A stretch of DNA of 64,000 nucleotides from the NCBI RefSeq assembly GCF_007474545.1, contig NZ_VKOG01000005.1, forward strand, positions 62,001 to 126,000, read 5' to 3'. Shown here piece by piece: positions 26,437-34,855 of this stretch (its first letter is position 1; each line of letters opens with the position of its first letter). The notes under the pieces are model-generated. The model worked only from the letters and a program-made list of their open reading frames with translations. It was not told the DNA's origin and did not search any database. The translations under genes were made by a program, and so were the position numbers. This DNA comes from Chryseobacterium binzhouense. Its GTDB lineage: Bacteria > Bacteroidota > Bacteroidia > Flavobacteriales > Weeksellaceae.

Positions 26437-27033
26437 ATGCTTATCAATCAAAAATTTTTAGAATCTGCAGGAGCTGTAAGAAGGAATTACCAACCCTCAG
26501 AAATCATATTTACAGAAGGAGAAAAACCCAAGTATTTTTATCAGATCATTTATGGTTCAGTAAAAACAAACAACTATGATGAATCTGGAAAAGAGAGCAT
26601 ACAAAACCTTTTGGAAGAAGGAGATTGTTTCGGTGAAACATTGTTATTCATGAATCGCTGTTATCCTATGAACGCTGTTGCACTCACAGATTGTGAGATT
26701 TTAAGCTTAAAAAAAGAAAAATTTATAGAACTGGTAAAAAACCATCCTAAACTTTCTTTCGAAATTAACAAATCTTTATCACAAAAGCTTTATTTTAAAC
26801 TGATTATGGCACAAAATATGTGTGTACAAAATCCGAAAACCAAACTCATTACTTTGATGAATTATCTGAAAAGTTTTGAAAATGAGGACACCAAGTTTTC
26901 GTTTCAAATACCATTAACGAGACAGCAGATGGCAAATCTTACAGGAATGTGTGTGGAAACTGTTATCCGTACGGTAAAAAAACTAGAACGCAGCGGTGAG
27001 CTTATCATCGAAAATGGTAAAATATTGTATTAA
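26437..27033 (+). CDS. Crp/Fnr family regulator, paralogue A
   Basis: 198 aa from ATG 26437 (a TTG upstream at 26344 would add 31 unrelated residues). Cyclic-nucleotide-like roll with IIFTEGEKPKYFYQI and CYPMNAVALTDCEIL, a dimer helix, and a winged HTH, PLTRQQMANLTGMCVETVIRTVKKLE, ending in GKILY. Several Cys residues are scattered through it, but there is no Fnr-type N-terminal cluster. Aligns almost without gaps with the genes at 27047 and 28364. Only 13 bases separate it from paralogue B, so they are probably one transcript. Confidence 0.9.
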   Translation: MLINQKFLESAGAVRRNYQPSEIIFTEGEKPKYFYQIIYGSVKTNNYDESGKESIQNLLEEGDCFGETLLFMNRCYPMNAVALTDCEILSLKKEKFIELVKNHPKLSFEINKSLSQKLYFKLIMAQNMCVQNPKTKLITLMNYLKSFENEDTKFSFQIPLTRQQMANLTGMCVETVIRTVKKLERSGELIIENGKILY

Positions 27034-27046
27034 TAAACTATAAGCC

Positions 27047-27661
27047 ATGAAAACAATCAGTTGCATGAAAATTGACGAACAGCTTCTGGGAGCCTACAGT
27101 GCAGAAGTAAGAAAGTATGAGGAAAAGGAAATCATATTTTCTGAAGGGGATTTTCCTTCATATTATTATCAGATTGCAGAAGGAGCGATCAAACTAAACA
27201 ATTACAATGAAGACGGAAAAGAATTTATACATAATATTCTAGGAAAAGACCAAAGTTTTGGTGATCCGTTACTTTTTATGGATAAAACATATCCCATGAA
27301 CGCTTCAGCATTAAAGCCATCAACAGTTATTCGTCTTCCTAGAAAAAATTTCATCAATCTGGTCAAAGAAAACCCTCAGATTTCACTGGATATGAATGCC
27401 TGTCTGTCCCATCGTTTATATTATAAAATGATAATGATGCAGAGTATGGCTTCTCAGAATCCTTATGCGAGAATCATTGGTCTGTTCGATTATCTGAAAA
27501 GTTATGCAGATTGTAACGATCATCATTCTTTCCAGATTCTTATGACCAGACAACAAATTGCCGACCTTACAGGATTGAGAGTAGAAACAATCATCCGAAC
27601 TATTAAAAAAATGGAAAGTGAAGGATATATCAAAATAAAAGACAGAAAAATATATTACTGA
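27047..27661 (+). CDS. Crp/Fnr family regulator, paralogue B
   Basis: 204 aa. Same build as its neighbours: EIIFSEGDFPSYYYQI, KLNNYNEDGKEFI, YPMNASALKPSTVI, helix CLSHRLYYKMIMMQSMASQNP, HTH MTRQQIADLTGLRVETIIRTIKKME and ending RKIYY. ATG 27065 is a possible alternative start. Immediately downstream of paralogue A and upstream of the CinA-like gene, all in one direction, so probably one operon. Effector unknown. Confidence 0.9.
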   Translation: MKTISCMKIDEQLLGAYSAEVRKYEEKEIIFSEGDFPSYYYQIAEGAIKLNNYNEDGKEFIHNILGKDQSFGDPLLFMDKTYPMNASALKPSTVIRLPRKNFINLVKENPQISLDMNACLSHRLYYKMIMMQSMASQNPYARIIGLFDYLKSYADCNDHHSFQILMTRQQIADLTGLRVETIIRTIKKMESEGYIKIKDRKIYY

Positions 27662-27706
27662 TTTTTATAACACCACCATAATACCAACCACCTTAAATAT
27701 TACAAT

Positions 27707-28207
27707 ATGGAATTCCAACAAAAACTGCTCAATTACATCAGCGAATCACTGATTACCAACAACGAAACAATTTCTATTGCAGAAAGCGTTACATCGGGTC
27801 TTTTTCAGCTTGCATTTTCACAAATGCCTAATGCAAGTCTCTTTTATAAAGGAGGAATTACCACTTACACTCTTGATGAGAAAGTAAAACTGCTCAATGT
27901 AAACGAAAAAGAAGCAAACCTTTGTGACTGTGTTTCTGACACTATCGCAGATCAAATGGCACTAGGAGTCGCACAGTTATTTGATACGGATTGGTCTATT
28001 GCTGTTACAGGTTACGCAAATCCTATCAGAAACTCTGCTTTTAAGATTTTCTCACATTATTCTATTGCTTATAAAGGAGAAATTATTTTGTCCAGAAAGC
28101 TGGAACTCCATCCCAAAACCCAACCGCTGGAAGCACAGCAATATTTTACAGAATTCATTTTGGGATGCTTCAAATGTGAAATCAATAAATTACTGATTCT
28201 TAAGTAG
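27707..28207 (+). CDS. CinA C-terminal-domain family protein (PncC-like, degenerate)
   Basis: 166 aa, matching a stand-alone CinA C-terminal (PncC nicotinamide-nucleotide amidohydrolase) domain. The Ser segment is recognisable (ISIAESVTSGLFQLAFSQMPNASLFYKGGITTYTLDEKV), including the Tyr/Lys area, but the usual CTGG is VTSG and the usual GIAGPGG is GYANPIR. It may therefore be inactive or act on another substrate. Cotranscription with the Crp paralogues upstream (45-base gap) and the tiny lipoprotein downstream (5-base gap) is likely. Confidence 0.78.
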   Translation: MEFQQKLLNYISESLITNNETISIAESVTSGLFQLAFSQMPNASLFYKGGITTYTLDEKVKLLNVNEKEANLCDCVSDTIADQMALGVAQLFDTDWSIAVTGYANPIRNSAFKIFSHYSIAYKGEIILSRKLELHPKTQPLEAQQYFTEFILGCFKCEINKLLILK

Positions 28208-28212
28208 AAAAC

Positions 28213-28347
28213 ATGAGAAAAACAATAGCCACAATCGGATTATGCATTTTTGTAATGACAAATATTTCCTGCAGATGCGATATTGAAGAAGATGAAGCAG
28301 AAAATAAAAGAACTGATAGTGTATACAAACCCAAAAAACAAATTTAA
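28213..28347 (+). CDS. 44-residue lipoprotein
   Basis: Short gene from ATG 28213 to TAA 28345-28347. The leader MRKTIATIGLCIFVMTNISC ends in a plausible lipobox (NISC); the mature peptide is about 25 residues, highly charged (RCDIEEDEAENKR, then Lys-rich). It begins 5 bases after the CinA-like stop, so it is probably the last gene of that operon, and it is convergent with the third Crp paralogue. No known family. Confidence 0.55.
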   Translation: MRKTIATIGLCIFVMTNISCRCDIEEDEAENKRTDSVYKPKKQI

Positions 28348-28363
28348 ATTCAGTAGTGTCTTA

Positions 28364-28957
28364 TCAGTAAAAAATTTTTCTGTTTTGAATTTTCACAACA
28401 CCCTGTTTTTCAAGATTTTTAATAACTCTTATTACGGTTTCAACACTTAATCCTGTAAGAGAAGCCAGCTGTTGTCTTGTTAATGGAATCTGTAAAGAAA
28501 ATGGCTCATGTTCGCTGCATTCATATTTCAGATAGTTCATCAGAGTAAGTAATTTCTGTGAAGGATTATGAAACGCCATACTCTGCATCATCATAAATTT
28601 GTAGTGAATATGCTCCGAAAGACAATGGATAATTTTAGAATAGTATTCAGGATGCTGTTCAAGTAAAGTTACAAAAGCAGTTTTCGACAGTCGAAGTATT
28701 TCGCATTTTTCGATGGCAACGGCATTTTTAGGATAAATCATATCGGTAAATAATGATGATAATCCGATGCTCTGTCCGGAAGTCACAATAGCCTGAATAA
28801 ACTCTTTTCCGAGATCATTATAATTGTTTAACTTTACTTTTCCTTTGATAATCAGGTAAAAGAACATAGGCAGGTCTCCTTCCGAAAAAATAATATCATC
28901 CGCATCATAACACCTTTCTTCAGCTCCAAATAATAGCAGCAAATCTTCTTTTATCAT
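28364..28957 (-). CDS. Crp/Fnr family regulator, paralogue C
   Basis: 197 aa, opposite in direction to paralogues A and B. Shared blocks: DIIFSEGDLPMFFYLI, KLNNYNDLGKEFI, YPKNAVAIEKCEIL, MMMQSMAFHNPSQKLLTLMNYLKY, HTH PLTRQQLASLTGLSVETVIRVIKNLE and ending RKIFY. The nearly identical recognition helices (VETVIR in A and C) suggest A and C can read the same operators. A dyad lies upstream of its start. Confidence 0.9.
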   Translation of the reverse strand: MIKEDLLLLFGAEERCYDADDIIFSEGDLPMFFYLIIKGKVKLNNYNDLGKEFIQAIVTSGQSIGLSSLFTDMIYPKNAVAIEKCEILRLSKTAFVTLLEQHPEYYSKIIHCLSEHIHYKFMMMQSMAFHNPSQKLLTLMNYLKYECSEHEPFSLQIPLTRQQLASLTGLSVETVIRVIKNLEKQGVVKIQNRKIFY

Positions 28958-29347
28958 TTTTAAGTGATTTATTAATAATATATAAATCCAAAATCATCAA
29001 GCAAAAACATGATAATGATTTTATTATTGGTAAAGAAAAGCTAATTATTTGCATAATTAAACTAAAATGATACCATTTAGATACCACACTTCTCAACATA
29101 TTTTAAATTATTTAGCATAAAGAAAAACAAGTCTCTAAAAACCAATGGTGAATAATTTTCATAAAAAAATACTAAAAAACGCCCTTGCTGATTAGAATCA
29201 TAAACCAGAGATTAAAAAAATAATAATTTTGAGATCGTTATAGTTTAAATACTAAAATAATTAAATCTATTTTAAGTGACTATTATTACATTAAGATTAC
29301 ATCAAAATTTAATAAAACTTAGCATTTAATAGAAAAAGGAACAACAC
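28958..29347. promoter_or_regulatory. AT-rich intergenic region with a dyad upstream of Crp paralogue C
   Basis: The only structure I see in these 390 bases is a perfect inverted repeat AAAATCAT (28990-28997) / ATGATTTT (29015-29022), 33 to 65 bases upstream of the paralogue C start. It could be an autoregulatory operator, but it does not match the classical TTGAT-N4-ATCAA Crp/Fnr site. The rest is AT-rich without ORFs or clear TAnnTTTG boxes. Confidence 0.3.
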
Positions 29348-29701
29348 ATGACGAATAATAACCCAGACAAAGAAGCTGAATTAGATACATACTCAAAAAA
29401 CGCTTTTAATATGCCAGACGAAGAGATTTTAAGATTAGCGAAGGAAAATTCACCAAGACTTCTCAGTAAATATAAATCGGTATATCCCGATTTTTTTTTA
29501 AAGCTTTCAGAGATCAATGCCAACCTGCAAAACTCTGAAATAATTTTTTGTATTTATCTGAAACTGAGATTAACGACCAAAGAAATAGCAATTTATACTT
29601 TTGTCACTCCAAAAGCTATACAGAATCGTAAAAACAGATTAAGAAAAAAGCTTGGAATATCATCAGACACAGACATTTATAAATGGTTTGACAATTTATA
29701 A
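29348..29701 (+). CDS. Orphan LuxR-type HTH DNA-binding protein
   Basis: 117 aa. The N-terminal half is polar and helical with no receiver or sensor domain; the C-terminal half (about 55-115) is a LuxR/GerE-like HTH: FLKLSEINANLQNSEIIFC, LTTKEIAIYTFVTPKAIQNRKNRLRKKLGI. In Bacteroidetes such HTHs usually end long TPR or signalling proteins, so a stand-alone copy is less common. It ends 4 bases before the PdeM gene on the other strand, with no visible terminator between them. Confidence 0.75.
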   Translation: MTNNNPDKEAELDTYSKNAFNMPDEEILRLAKENSPRLLSKYKSVYPDFFLKLSEINANLQNSEIIFCIYLKLRLTTKEIAIYTFVTPKAIQNRKNRLRKKLGISSDTDIYKWFDNL

Positions 29702-29705
29702 TATT

Positions 29706-30350
29706 CTATATCTCATAGATTTCAGCATCCGTAAAAACATAGAATCTTCCTTTTTCAGGGAGATTTTTTGTATCTAAACCTGTAAATTCACTGAAAGCGG
29801 GAAGTAATAATTGATTGTCTGTCACCACAAAACAAGGAAGTTTGATTTTTTTTACCACAGAATTAATGACAAATCCGGGATGAATATGTCCCGTAATCTG
29901 AAATTTTTCATTCTTTTTCTGAAAATCGTGAACAAATAAAAAATCATCAATATTTAGGGTTTCGGCCCTGAAATTAAGGCAGAGTTTGGCTTCGAGTTTC
30001 TTTGAAATTCTGTCGTGATTGCCTTCTACAAGATGAAATTCAAGATTCGGAAATTCATTTTTCCATTCGCAGAATTTATCTACTCCAGAATTGTCTCCTG
30101 CATGAAGCAGATCGCCGACAACAATAAATTTTTCCGGCTGAAAATATTCGATTAAAACGGATAAACGCTTCAGATCATTTTCAAAAATATGATCGGAAAG
30201 CGCAATTCCGTTTTTGCGGAAATGGGCGGTTTTTCCAATGTGAAGATCCGACAGAATCAAGGCTTTTTCTTTTTTCCAGAATAATGCTCTCTGATTGGTT
30301 AATGTAAAGACTTCGTCCTGAATATGGATATTTTTTGTTACTATTTTCAT
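29706..30350 (-). CDS. pdeM: Ligase-associated DNA damage response phosphoesterase PdeM
   Basis: 214-aa calcineurin-like metallophosphoesterase. ATG 30350 is chosen; a longer frame to 30443 would run into the 78-bp repeat. Metal motifs: SDLHIGKTAHFRKNG, VVGDLLHAGDNSG, VEGNHDR and TGHIHPGF. Family knowledge: the protein is encoded with a dedicated ATP-dependent ligase, an Lhr-like helicase and an MBL exonuclease in a widely conserved repair cluster, and is thought to be a nuclease. All four genes are present here, in minus-strand order exonuclease, ligase, helicase, pdeM. Confidence 0.92.
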   Translation of the reverse strand: MKIVTKNIHIQDEVFTLTNQRALFWKKEKALILSDLHIGKTAHFRKNGIALSDHIFENDLKRLSVLIEYFQPEKFIVVGDLLHAGDNSGVDKFCEWKNEFPNLEFHLVEGNHDRISKKLEAKLCLNFRAETLNIDDFLFVHDFQKKNEKFQITGHIHPGFVINSVVKKIKLPCFVVTDNQLLLPAFSEFTGLDTKNLPEKGRFYVFTDAEIYEI

Positions 30351-30396
30351 AATTGTTTTCTGATTTCCGCTAACTTTTGTTCTGATGACTAAATTC

Positions 30397-30474
30397 GCAG
30401 CCCGACCTGAGTGGAGCTCTTTTTGTGCAGCATCGCGGAACAAAAAAGCGGGAACGGAGGGCGGATTAAGCTGC
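30397..30474 (+). repeat. 78-bp REP-like palindromic repeat, copy 1
   Basis: Begins GCAGCCCGACCTGAGTGGAG and ends GGCGGATTAAGCTGC. GCAGC/GCTGC ends and a central CTTTTTGT/ACAAAAAAG stem allow one long hairpin. The same 78-bp unit in reverse orientation is at 34751-34828. It fills the gap between the helicase and pdeM. Confidence 0.8.
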
Positions 30475-30485
30475 TCAGATAAAAA

Positions 30486-32933
30486 TTATTTCCCTTTTTT
30501 CGCCTGCTGAATCAGTTTCTGAATTCTCGCATCCAATCCTTCACTGGAAAGTGTCTGTCGCAAACTGTCCACTTTTATCGGGAAACTCAGCGGGGTAAAA
30601 GTATTGGCAAATTTCAGGATTATTTTTGATTTTTCAATCCGTTTAAAAGCTTCCACCAGTCGCTGTTCCTGCAATTGCGCATTAAAAACTTCTGTATACG
30701 CCTGTCTTACAAGGAAATGATTCGGATCGTAATCTTCGAGAACTTTGAAAATTAATCCTGCCGAACTTTGCAGAGATTTGTTGGAACGCTGTTTTCCTGC
30801 ATAATTCTGGATCACCATTCCTGAAATAACCGCAATGTCACGGAATTTTCTTCTTGCCATTTCTGCTGAATTGATGCTGGAAATTACATCGTTCATCAGA
30901 TTTTCCCTGCTCAGAATTTTATGGAGATTTTCATCATTAAGCGGAATTTCTTTGTCGCTGAACAGTTCAAAACCATAATCATTCATCGCCATTGAAAAGG
31001 AAATCGGAGCCAGTTTGGAGATTCTGTAGGCAATTAAAGCCGACATCACTTCGTGAACAAGCCGACCTTCAAACGGATACATAAACAGATGATATCCTTC
31101 GCGGTTTTTAATAAGTTCCACTAGAAATTCGTCATCTTTCGGGATGTGAGAACGTTCTTCCTGATTCATCAGCAAAGGATGCAGAAATTTCAGTTCTTTT
31201 TCTGAAGCTTTCGGATTAAGCGCTCCGGATAATTTTTCTCTTAAAAACTGTCCCAAATTTGAACTTAAAGGAAGTCTTCCTCCCAGATAACTCGGCGCAA
31301 AAGCTTTTCCTTTGGCAGCGCGGACAAAAACCGTCATATCTTTAATCATCGCGACTTCCAGAACTCTTCCAGCCAAAATAAATTTTTCGTCTTTTTTGAG
31401 TTTTGAAATAAAATATTCTTCCACCATTCCGATATAACCGCCGGAAATGAATTTAACTTTCAGCATCGCATCGCTTACAATAACGCCCATATTCATCCGG
31501 TGAAGCATGGCAATTTTTCGGGACGTCACTTTATATAAACCGTCTTCCTGAACCACAATTTTATGGAATTCTTCATAGCTTTTCAGTACACTTCCGCCAA
31601 TGGTAAGAAAATCGAGAATGCTTTTCCATTCTTCATCCGTCATTTCCTGAAATGCATATACTTTTTTAATTCTTTCGTACAATTCCCGCGGATAAAATCC
31701 GTCACCAACCGCCAAAGTCATTAAAAACTGAACTAAAACATCAAAACATAAAACCTGCGGATCTCTCGGCTCAATCACTTTCTGTTTTACGGCTTCCTTT
31801 AGAGCGGCAACTTCAATCAGTTCCAGTGAATGAGTCGGAACACAGTAAATCTTTGAAGTTTCAAAAGGGGAGTGACCACTTCGTCCTGCACGCTGCAAAA
31901 ATCTCGCAACGCCTTTTGCAGAACCAATCTGAATAACGGTATCAACCGGCTTAAAATCAATTCCCAAATCCAGAGAAGAGGTCGAAACGACCGCTTTTAA
32001 CTTTCCGGAACTTAGATTTTCCTCGATCCAAATCCTCAAATGAGCATCAATCGAACTGTGATGAATGGCAATCTGCCCAGCAAAATCGGGATAGGCTTCA
32101 AGCAACAACTGATACCACATTTCGCTCTGGCTTCGGGTATTTGTAAAAACAATGGTAGATTTTGATTCTAAAATGATGGGAACAATTTTATCGGCTAATT
32201 TTGCGCCTAAATGTCCCGCCCAAGGAAGAATTTCGACTTCATCCGGAAAAACGGGAAGAATATCAATTTTCTTCTGTTCTTTGGCGGTAATTTTTGTTTT
32301 TTTAATGTCACAAGGAATTAAAACATCCATCGCTTCATCCAGATTTCCGATGGTTGCGGTAATTCCCCAGATTTTCATTTTGGGAGCATATTTTGTGAGC
32401 TGGGAAATGCCTAATTCCACCATAACCCCGCGTTTCGAACCGAGCAATTCGTGCCATTCATCGACAACGATGGTTTTCAGTTCCTTAAAAAAACGTTCGT
32501 GATTTTTCTGTCCGAGAAGAAGATGTAAACTTTCCGGTGTCACCACAAGAATTTCAGGCATATTTTTTACCTGCTGCTGCCGCACTTTCGGATCGGTATC
32601 GCCGTTTCTTACTCCAACTGCCCAATCCAGTCCGATTTCGTCAATGGCTTCCTGCATTGCTTTGGCGATGTCTTTTGACAATGATCGGAGCGGTGTGATC
32701 CAGATCATTTTTAAGCCCTTTCCATCTTTTTCAGGATGATTTAAAAAGTGGGTTAACAATGCTAAGAAAACAGAAAATGTTTTTCCGAAACCGGTTGGAG
32801 CAATGACCATTCCGCTGTAGCCGTTTTCAAATTTCTGCCACGTATCGACCTGAAATTTAAAAGGGGAATTGCCTTTGCCTGCCATCCACTGCTGAATGAC
32901 TTTAAAGCCGTTGGTATTTTCGAAGTTGCTCAA
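30486..32933 (-). CDS. Ligase-associated DNA damage response DEXH-box helicase (Lhr-like)
   Basis: 815-aa superfamily 2 DNA helicase. Start codon TTG at 32933; an in-frame stop lies just upstream and the next Met is at residue 17. Motifs: Walker A APTGFGKTF, motif II DEWHE, motif III ITATIGN, FTNTRSQSEMW, and STSSLDLGIDF with FLQRAGRSGHS. The C-terminal half after about residue 430 is the Lhr-core region with winged-helix and beta-sheet modules. It lacks the long C-terminal extension of full-length Lhr, as expected for this group. Separated from the ligase gene by a 190-base gap holding an inverted repeat. Confidence 0.93.
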   Translation of the reverse strand: MSNFENTNGFKVIQQWMAGKGNSPFKFQVDTWQKFENGYSGMVIAPTGFGKTFSVFLALLTHFLNHPEKDGKGLKMIWITPLRSLSKDIAKAMQEAIDEIGLDWAVGVRNGDTDPKVRQQQVKNMPEILVVTPESLHLLLGQKNHERFFKELKTIVVDEWHELLGSKRGVMVELGISQLTKYAPKMKIWGITATIGNLDEAMDVLIPCDIKKTKITAKEQKKIDILPVFPDEVEILPWAGHLGAKLADKIVPIILESKSTIVFTNTRSQSEMWYQLLLEAYPDFAGQIAIHHSSIDAHLRIWIEENLSSGKLKAVVSTSSLDLGIDFKPVDTVIQIGSAKGVARFLQRAGRSGHSPFETSKIYCVPTHSLELIEVAALKEAVKQKVIEPRDPQVLCFDVLVQFLMTLAVGDGFYPRELYERIKKVYAFQEMTDEEWKSILDFLTIGGSVLKSYEEFHKIVVQEDGLYKVTSRKIAMLHRMNMGVIVSDAMLKVKFISGGYIGMVEEYFISKLKKDEKFILAGRVLEVAMIKDMTVFVRAAKGKAFAPSYLGGRLPLSSNLGQFLREKLSGALNPKASEKELKFLHPLLMNQEERSHIPKDDEFLVELIKNREGYHLFMYPFEGRLVHEVMSALIAYRISKLAPISFSMAMNDYGFELFSDKEIPLNDENLHKILSRENLMNDVISSINSAEMARRKFRDIAVISGMVIQNYAGKQRSNKSLQSSAGLIFKVLEDYDPNHFLVRQAYTEVFNAQLQEQRLVEAFKRIEKSKIILKFANTFTPLSFPIKVDSLRQTLSSEGLDARIQKLIQQAKKGK

Positions 32934-32994
32934 ATTTTAAATGATGTTTTTGTTTTAACGCAATGAGCGCAAAATATTTTAAATTCTAATTCTT

Positions 32995-33079
32995 TATATT
33001 TTCGTTCGCGAAGGCACTTCGTTCAGCAAGTGATAGCACAGTTCTTGGCTGAGTGAAACGCCCTTGCGAACGAAATATA
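32995..33079. repeat. Long inverted repeat between ligase and helicase genes
   Basis: TATATTTTCGTTCGC (32995-33009) faces GCGAACGAAATATA (33066-33079) with one extra T, and the inside (CGTTCAGC... GCTGAGTGAAACG) is again imperfectly self-complementary. The result is a roughly 85-base hairpin with two stem sections. It may stabilise or attenuate the cluster mRNA. It does not belong to the 78-bp family. Confidence 0.7.
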
Positions 33080-33124
33080 TTTTCAAAGTTTTAAATAAAA
33101 ACCTTGCGAGCTTAGCGTTTATAA

Positions 33125-34705
33125 TTACTGTATTAATTTTTTTATTTCTTCCAAATCATCAATTTCATCTACCGTTTTATCCTTTCGCCATCGTAAAATT
33201 CTTGGAAAACGCAATGCAACGCCGCTTTTATGACGGTTGCTGAAACCGATTCCTTCAAAAGCAATTTCAAAAACCAATTCAGCTTTTACAGTTCGAACGG
33301 GACCGAATTTTTCAATGGCATTCTTATTCACAAATTTACTGACTTCCATAATTTCTTTATCCGTTAATCCGGAATATGCTTTGGCGATGGTGACCAGTTT
33401 ATCTTCGTTTTTCACGGCAAAAGTGTAATCAGTGTAGTATGCGCTTCGTCTTCCGCTTCCTTTTTGAGCATAAATCAGAACTGCATCAATGGTTAAAGGA
33501 CTGATTTTCCATTTCCACCAATCGCCTTTTTTTCTTCCGGAATGATAAGGAGAGTTTTTCTGTTTCAGCATTAAACCTTCACTGTTGATGTCCCTGGAAT
33601 TTTCTCTGATTTGATTCAATTCTTCCCAGTTTTCAAATTCTATTGATTCTGAAATTCTGATGTTTTCTGGATTTTCATTCAGTAATAATTCCTCCAGCAT
33701 CGCACGTCTTCCGGAAATCGGTTTTTCACGCAAATCATTATTTTCCAGTTCCAATAAATCATAAGCAAAAACCTGAATCGGAATTTCGGAAAGCATTTTT
33801 TTCGTTAATGTTTTTCGGTTGAGACGCTTTTGTAATTCATTAAAATTTAAAACTTTATCATCTTTTACCGCAAGAATTTCTCCATCAATCACAAAGTTTC
33901 CTTTCATATTTTGAACAACTTCTGCGATTTCAGGAAACTGTTCAGTAACCAATTCTTCTCCTCTTGACCAGATAAAAACTTCATCATTTCGTCTGATAAT
34001 TTGTCCGCGAATTCCGTCCCATTTGTATTCAATCAGCCATTCATCGGGTTTTCCAAGTTCATCTAAATCTTTTTCCAAAGCATAAGCCAAGCAAAAAGGA
34101 TAAGGTTTTGAATTGTCAGGATTAATATTTTCTGCCGAAATCAATTCCTGAAAACTAACTTCTGAAGGTTGCCATTTTCCCATCAAACTGTGCATCAACG
34201 TACTCGATTCTTGTCCGGAAAATTTGGTTAATGCATTAATTAAAGTTTTATCTGAAACCCCAATTCTGAAACTTCCGCCCAATAATTTGTTGAAAATCAA
34301 TCGTTCCGTGTAATCGAGACCGTTCCAAGAATTCAAAACAAATTCTTTTTTTTCAGCATCGGTTTTTGTTTTAAGATTGATGATATCATTCATCCATTCG
34401 GATAAAGTTTTCTCAATTTTTTCTGTTGGTGGCGGAAGAATTAATGAAATCGTCTCGCCCAAATCGCCGACTGAAGAATAACTTTCCTGAAACAGCCAAA
34501 ACGGTAATTGCGTAATTTCCAAAGCCCATTCTTTCATATAATTGGTGTTGACATTTCGTTTCGGTCTTTTTCCGGTAAACAGAGCAATGAACCACAATTT
34601 ATCATCATCCGGCGCACGTTCCAGATAATCGATAATCGCATCGATTTTTGCGTTGGTTTTGTTTGTGCTTTCGAGAGCGTTGATGAGTTCTGCGAAATGT
34701 TTCAT
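33125..34705 (-). CDS. ATP-dependent DNA ligase (ligase-associated repair cluster)
   Basis: 526-aa ligase. N-terminal DNA-binding domain (about 1-205), adenylation domain with nucleophile Lys228 in YKWDGIRG, then motifs FVIDGEILA, VFAYDLLELEN, EGLMLKQKNSPYHSGRKKGDWWKWK, and an OB-fold ending SNRHKSGVALRFPRILRWRKDK. The family is often named cisplatin damage response ligase. It is not the replicative NAD-dependent LigA, which should lie elsewhere in the genome. Second gene of the four-gene minus-strand cluster. Confidence 0.95.
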   Translation of the reverse strand: MKHFAELINALESTNKTNAKIDAIIDYLERAPDDDKLWFIALFTGKRPKRNVNTNYMKEWALEITQLPFWLFQESYSSVGDLGETISLILPPPTEKIEKTLSEWMNDIINLKTKTDAEKKEFVLNSWNGLDYTERLIFNKLLGGSFRIGVSDKTLINALTKFSGQESSTLMHSLMGKWQPSEVSFQELISAENINPDNSKPYPFCLAYALEKDLDELGKPDEWLIEYKWDGIRGQIIRRNDEVFIWSRGEELVTEQFPEIAEVVQNMKGNFVIDGEILAVKDDKVLNFNELQKRLNRKTLTKKMLSEIPIQVFAYDLLELENNDLREKPISGRRAMLEELLLNENPENIRISESIEFENWEELNQIRENSRDINSEGLMLKQKNSPYHSGRKKGDWWKWKISPLTIDAVLIYAQKGSGRRSAYYTDYTFAVKNEDKLVTIAKAYSGLTDKEIMEVSKFVNKNAIEKFGPVRTVKAELVFEIAFEGIGFSNRHKSGVALRFPRILRWRKDKTVDEIDDLEEIKKLIQ

Positions 34706-34750
34706 AAATTTTAATTGACGTTTTCAAAACGTATGTTAACAATTTTTTGG

Positions 34751-34828
34751 GCAGCTTAATCCGTCTTCCACTCCCGCTTTTTTGCTCCGCTTTGCTCCAC
34801 AAAAAGAGCTCCGTTCAAGCCGGGCTGC
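34751..34828 (-). repeat. 78-bp REP-like palindromic repeat, copy 2 (inverted)
   Basis: Reverse complement of the unit at 30397-30474, same length, with scattered substitutions. It occupies the gap between exonuclease and ligase genes. Copies 1 and 2 are thus an inverted pair flanking the helicase and ligase genes (4.3 kb). Confidence 0.8.
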
Positions 34829-34855
34829 GTGCATTTCGGCGTTAATTATGATGGG

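Noticed and set aside
26437..27033. Oxygen-sensing FNR assignment for Crp paralogue A because of its several Cys residues
   Set aside because: The Cys residues do not form the N-terminal cluster that binds the iron-sulfur centre in FNR.
34605..34802. 65-residue minus-strand ORF at the ligase 5' end
   Set aside because: Runs through the 78-bp repeat and overlaps the ligase start; basic composition comes from the repeat sequence.
34751..34828. Insertion-sequence remnant at the 78-bp repeats
   Set aside because: No transposase fragment or target-site duplication is visible; the length and palindromic form fit a REP-like element better.
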